DNA of 38,125 bases from Caldilinea sp. CFX5. GTDB taxonomy: Bacteria; Chloroflexota; Anaerolineae; Caldilineales; Caldilineaceae. The notes below the pieces were generated by a model. That model did not search any database. It saw only the letters and a list, made by a program, of their open reading frames with translations, and was not told the origin of the DNA. Made by a program: the position numbers and the translations under genes. Location of the stretch: positions 1 to 38,125 of the forward strand of contig QWII01000097.1 in NCBI GenBank assembly GCA_021405325.1, written 5' to 3'. The stretch's first letter is position 1; the number at the start of each line of letters is the position of its first letter. This document shows positions 35,097 to 38,125 of the stretch, piece after piece.

Positions 35097-35130
35097 CAGG
35101 CTTGTCACGCTACAAGCGTGACCTACGGTT
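35097..35130. repeat. Hairpin repeat copy 2 (matches 33187-33220)
   Basis: CAGGCTTGTCACGCT / AGCGTGACCTACGGTT, one base different from the copy at 33187-33220 and in the same orientation. It overlaps the pglZ stop by two bases. Together the copies bracket the three-gene TIGR04255 module. Confidence 0.88.
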
Positions 35131-37921
35131 AACTTTGTAAGCCCCTGGGGACTTTGCCCATGAGCAGATTAAGCTTAGAATCGACACGGCGGCGCAAACG
35201 GGTAGTGTCAAGTCTGACGATGACATCCGTAGTCCGGCTTAGGCGCACAGTCTGTCCACCATCGCGATAGCTCACAATCACGGTCAGCGGTAGCCGGACT
35301 TCGCCTTGTGTGCGCTGTTCATCGGTGGGATTGAGTTGGGGACGCCAGCGGATCTGGTAACCTGTGCGTTGACCTGGGAAAAAGTCTCGCCGTTCGGCCA
35401 ATTCTTCCTGACTAAAGTTAATCGTGATCGCCTTCGCTGTGTTCTCCGGCCCGCCAGAGATGAGGACCAGTTCCAGGAGTATATCTTCCCCTTCACGGGC
35501 GCCGCCACGCTGGTCAAACTCAGCAATTTTCAGCAAGGGGAGTGCAGTGGGCTTCGGTCCCATCACCACCATTGGCACCATACACTCGGCCAGACTCAGC
35601 CCGCCATGATTATAGGGATCAGGGTCGTGTCGGCCTTGGGCGCGCCGAAAGCCGACTGAGGGTCGTGGGAAGAGTAAATACTTAAAGTGTTTACCTTTTT
35701 CCCCTTCACTCTCGGTCGGAATCCCCAGCGCGGCAGCCTCAAAGGCGATGGTCTGTTTGGCATCTTCTCCGGGTAAGGGGGCCAAGGTGCGGGCGCTGCG
35801 GTACTTGACATCATGGTGGTTGATGACCACCTTGCTGGGAATCGATACCTCTTTGCCGGGGACGGGGGTAAAGCCATGATCGCTGGTGATAATCAGTAAC
35901 GCATTGTCTGGCAACTCGCGCAGGACGCTGCGTACATCCTGACGAATAATTTCGCGCAGGGTCGTATTGTAGATAAAGGCCAATTCCTGCGTGTTGTTGT
36001 GCAGATTCTTGTCACTAAAGTTAAAGACAATATACTCTAGTAGCGGTGAAGAGAAGCGCACCGTCATGCCAGAAGCCGCCGTATCGTCATTTTTTATTGT
36101 CTCAAAGCGTGGCTCTAGACCCATCTGCCCTTTCAGCCAACTTTGCAGTAACTTCAATTCACCCGTGGCGCTAAAGCTGTTGGGCAGGCAGCCGGCGCTA
36201 ATCGCCTTGCGGCTGAGGTGGGTTTCCGTGGGCAGCAGCGCACTGCCAGGGCGACTCTCCAGCAGGGCATAGCGCTCTTCAAAGACCGGGCGCAGGAACT
36301 CATCCCAGGCATCGGTGCGCAAGCCATCAAAGACCAAAATGACTGCTTTTTGGCCCGACTGCGGATCCCAGTGGGCCTTGAGTAAGCGGGCAAGCACTTG
36401 ATGGGTAAAAACCATAGGCGCATCGGCTTGCTGAATCCAGTTGGCATAGTGAAGCCGGTAGAGATCCTGAAAGCGATGGTTGAGCAAGGCTTGTACCTGC
36501 TCAATAATCTTAAAGGTCTCATCTAATTCAGTGCGGGCATTCGTCCAGCGTTGTGCCAACTCCGGCCAGAAGGCATTCATGGGAATCGGCAGCATGTTGC
36601 CAACTCGCAGTTGACGTTTCAGATCCGAGATGTAATAGTCCAGCCGGTTCAGCTTATCTTCATTCCACAGTTGGTGAAACTGGGCAAAGTCCAGCCCCTC
36701 AGCCGGTGTCACCCGCAGCGTCTTGGCATAGTCAGCCGAACGTTGGGCTAACCGAATGGTAATCAAGGCTTGGCGGTGGGTATCTACCAATGCACGCCAC
36801 GTTTCCGATGGGCGGCGCATGGCCAGGTAGGCGGCATCCTCCCCTTGTTTGGTCAACAACTCCTGTACTTGTTCGTGGAAACGCACGGTCCGTGTTTGCA
36901 ATAAATCAATTAATAGGGAGAGCAGGGCCATGCTGCGGATCAATTCAGATAGGTGCTCCTGTTTGAGTACAGCCAGGGCGCCTTTACGGTCATCGAGCTT
37001 CAGTTGGTCGCGCAACAGAAAGGTCAGCTTTTCCTGATCACTCCGCAAAAAGTGTTCGACATCGGCGACATCAGCCAAGAGCCGTTCAGGGTCATCTTTG
37101 CGTTGTTCCTCCACGCTCTTTTGCAAAAAGGCGCCATCAATTTGCCGGTACTCATGGAGCAGCGGATCGATGTTGGAGAGCAGTAAACGATGGTCCAACT
37201 TGTGTTGCTGGAGAATGGCAGCCAGGGTAAAGGCGCGCACCACCAGTTGCGGATCACGAGTCAGTAACCAGCAAAAGGGCGCCGGCGCCTCGGCAATGGC
37301 TTTCTGTAATGACGCCATCACCCCTTCCGGCAATAAGCGATTCAGTTCATCAAGCTGCTCATGCTGCTGGACACAGAGCCGCCGCACGTCTGCTGGCGCA
37401 AGCGTTTTGAATGGATTGATCGCTAATACGGCTCCTAAGACAATTCTATAGAGGTCGGTATCACTGAAACGGGTCGGGTTCGCCTGGCGCAGTTGGCCAT
37501 GGGCCTTCAACGTTTGCGGCAGATGGGCCAGAATCAGGCGCGATAGCTCCCGATCCTCTACCAAGGTTGGCCAATGGGGATCGCCGGTCTGCTCAATCAA
37601 GTAGTCACGCAAATCAAGTTCCAGTTGGGCCGCTTTGCGCGTTTGGGCAATCAAATCTGGATAGAAGAGCGGTACGCGCGCATCTTTGCGGCTGCGGTCT
37701 ACCACCAGGATCTGCGTTCCCGGCTCATCACGACTGGCTTCCACCATTTCACGTAAGGCTAAATTACCAGAGCAGAGAAACACACTGTAGCCGTTAGCCG
37801 CGGCCCAGCGGTCAACTGCTTGGGTGTCGTTCTGTAAAATGCGTTGCGGGTCACGCAAGATAATCGGTGATGTCGGCTTCAGTGGCTCGATTTTTTTGAG
37901 AATCCATTCTTCAATCATCAT
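35129..37921 (-). CDS. pglZ: PglZ-domain protein (BREX core)
   Basis: 930 residues. BREX signature protein of the alkaline-phosphatase superfamily. Seen: a long helical N-terminal region opening LKPTSPIILRDPQRIL, then the PglZ domain from about 520: VFDGLRTDAWDEFLRP (first metal-binding Asp about 528), SAGCLPNSFS, IITSDHGFTPV (Asp-His about 681), and NHGGLSLAECMVPMV (His about 773), with a beta-rich tail. Metal ligand order fits the phosphatase fold; biochemical activity of PglZ is poorly defined. TAA stop is at 35129-35131. The partial upstream gene ends 37 bp before its ATG, so the operon continues right of the window. Confidence 0.93.
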   Translation of the reverse strand: MMIEEWILKKIEPLKPTSPIILRDPQRILQNDTQAVDRWAAANGYSVFLCSGNLALREMVEASRDEPGTQILVVDRSRKDARVPLFYPDLIAQTRKAAQLELDLRDYLIEQTGDPHWPTLVEDRELSRLILAHLPQTLKAHGQLRQANPTRFSDTDLYRIVLGAVLAINPFKTLAPADVRRLCVQQHEQLDELNRLLPEGVMASLQKAIAEAPAPFCWLLTRDPQLVVRAFTLAAILQQHKLDHRLLLSNIDPLLHEYRQIDGAFLQKSVEEQRKDDPERLLADVADVEHFLRSDQEKLTFLLRDQLKLDDRKGALAVLKQEHLSELIRSMALLSLLIDLLQTRTVRFHEQVQELLTKQGEDAAYLAMRRPSETWRALVDTHRQALITIRLAQRSADYAKTLRVTPAEGLDFAQFHQLWNEDKLNRLDYYISDLKRQLRVGNMLPIPMNAFWPELAQRWTNARTELDETFKIIEQVQALLNHRFQDLYRLHYANWIQQADAPMVFTHQVLARLLKAHWDPQSGQKAVILVFDGLRTDAWDEFLRPVFEERYALLESRPGSALLPTETHLSRKAISAGCLPNSFSATGELKLLQSWLKGQMGLEPRFETIKNDDTAASGMTVRFSSPLLEYIVFNFSDKNLHNNTQELAFIYNTTLREIIRQDVRSVLRELPDNALLIITSDHGFTPVPGKEVSIPSKVVINHHDVKYRSARTLAPLPGEDAKQTIAFEAAALGIPTESEGEKGKHFKYLLFPRPSVGFRRAQGRHDPDPYNHGGLSLAECMVPMVVMGPKPTALPLLKIAEFDQRGGAREGEDILLELVLISGGPENTAKAITINFSQEELAERRDFFPGQRTGYQIRWRPQLNPTDEQRTQGEVRLPLTVIVSYRDGGQTVRLSRTTDVIVRLDTTRLRRRVDSKLNLLMGKVPRGLQS

Positions 37922-37958
37922 TTGCCTCTGTGGGGTTACTGGCTACCATAGCACGCCT

Positions 37959-38125
37959 CTAATGCAACTCAATCACCGGTATCTCATCGCCCTCGGCTTG
38001 GAGTGCACCATTCAAGAAGTGGCGGAACTCGGTCACGACGGTCTCAATATCACTCGTTTCCAGTGTGCTGCGGCTGGGTACAAAATCATTTAACCGAACT
38101 TGGCGCACGCGCAATTTGCGCAGGG
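37959..38125 (-). CDS. 3' end of upstream operon gene (partial)
   Basis: An open frame enters from the right edge and ends at TAG 37959-37961. The last 54 residues read ...RQVRLNDFVPSRSTLETSDIE and end GDEIPVIELH. No start is in the window. The acidic tail with a hydrophobic VIEL end, and its place before pglZ, would suit a BrxC/PglY-type or DUF6079-type large ATPase, but that rests on position only. Confidence 0.6.
   Translation of the reverse strand, partial: LRKLRVRQVRLNDFVPSRSTLETSDIETVVTEFRHFLNGALQAEGDEIPVIELH

Overview
The window looks like a chromosomal segment from a GC-rich Chloroflexota bacterium, probably Anaerolineae/Caldilineae-like. This is inferred from style: a proline/threonine linker in a secreted protein that ends in an LPL-type tail, a cupin-type phosphoglucose isomerase, a CHAT/STAND pair, an Rpn-type nuclease with a KEG-repeat tail, and many palindromic repeats between genes. 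No rRNA or phylogenetic marker is present, so the assignment is tentative.

Left part (1-17.5 kb, nearly all + strand) is mostly metabolism and envelope: a P-type cation ATPase, an M50 site-2-type protease with CBS domains, a serine hydrolase gene broken by an in-frame TGA, then a sugar/acid catabolism-like run (cupin, SDR, MDR dehydrogenase, cupin-type phosphoglucose isomerase, D-2-hydroxyacid dehydrogenase). An Rpn-family nuclease sits inside that run. A membrane protein, an SRPBCC-like protein and a 1184-residue secreted metzincin-like metalloprotease follow. Two related elements of roughly 180-190 bp lie in inverted orientation around the isomerase and membrane-protein genes.

Middle (17.5-28.5 kb) is accessory DNA. 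A minus-strand pair encodes a CHAT-domain protease and a membrane-anchored STAND NTPase with start and stop codons overlapping. After an 0.8-kb AT-rich intergenic region come three overlapping + strand genes: a TIGR04255-family protein, a protein with a DG..(L/F).W motif, and a third gene interrupted by an in-frame TAG. Then come a degenerate tRNA-Arg-like remnant, a tyrosine recombinase with a small ribbon-helix-helix-like gene facing away, a PD-(D/E)XK-like nuclease and two small unknown genes. This looks like the boundary of an integrative element or defence island.

Right part (28.5-38.1 kb, all - strand) is a BREX-like operon read right to left: a truncated upstream gene, a PglZ-domain protein, a second TIGR04255 three-gene module, a zinc-ribbon DNA methyltransferase, and the Lon-like BrxL. 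The embedded module is bounded on both sides by near-identical hairpin repeats, as if it had been dropped between pglZ and the methyltransferase gene. The most interesting observation is that the same TIGR04255-led three-gene set appears twice within 12 kb, once alone (with its third gene broken) and once inside a BREX-type operon.
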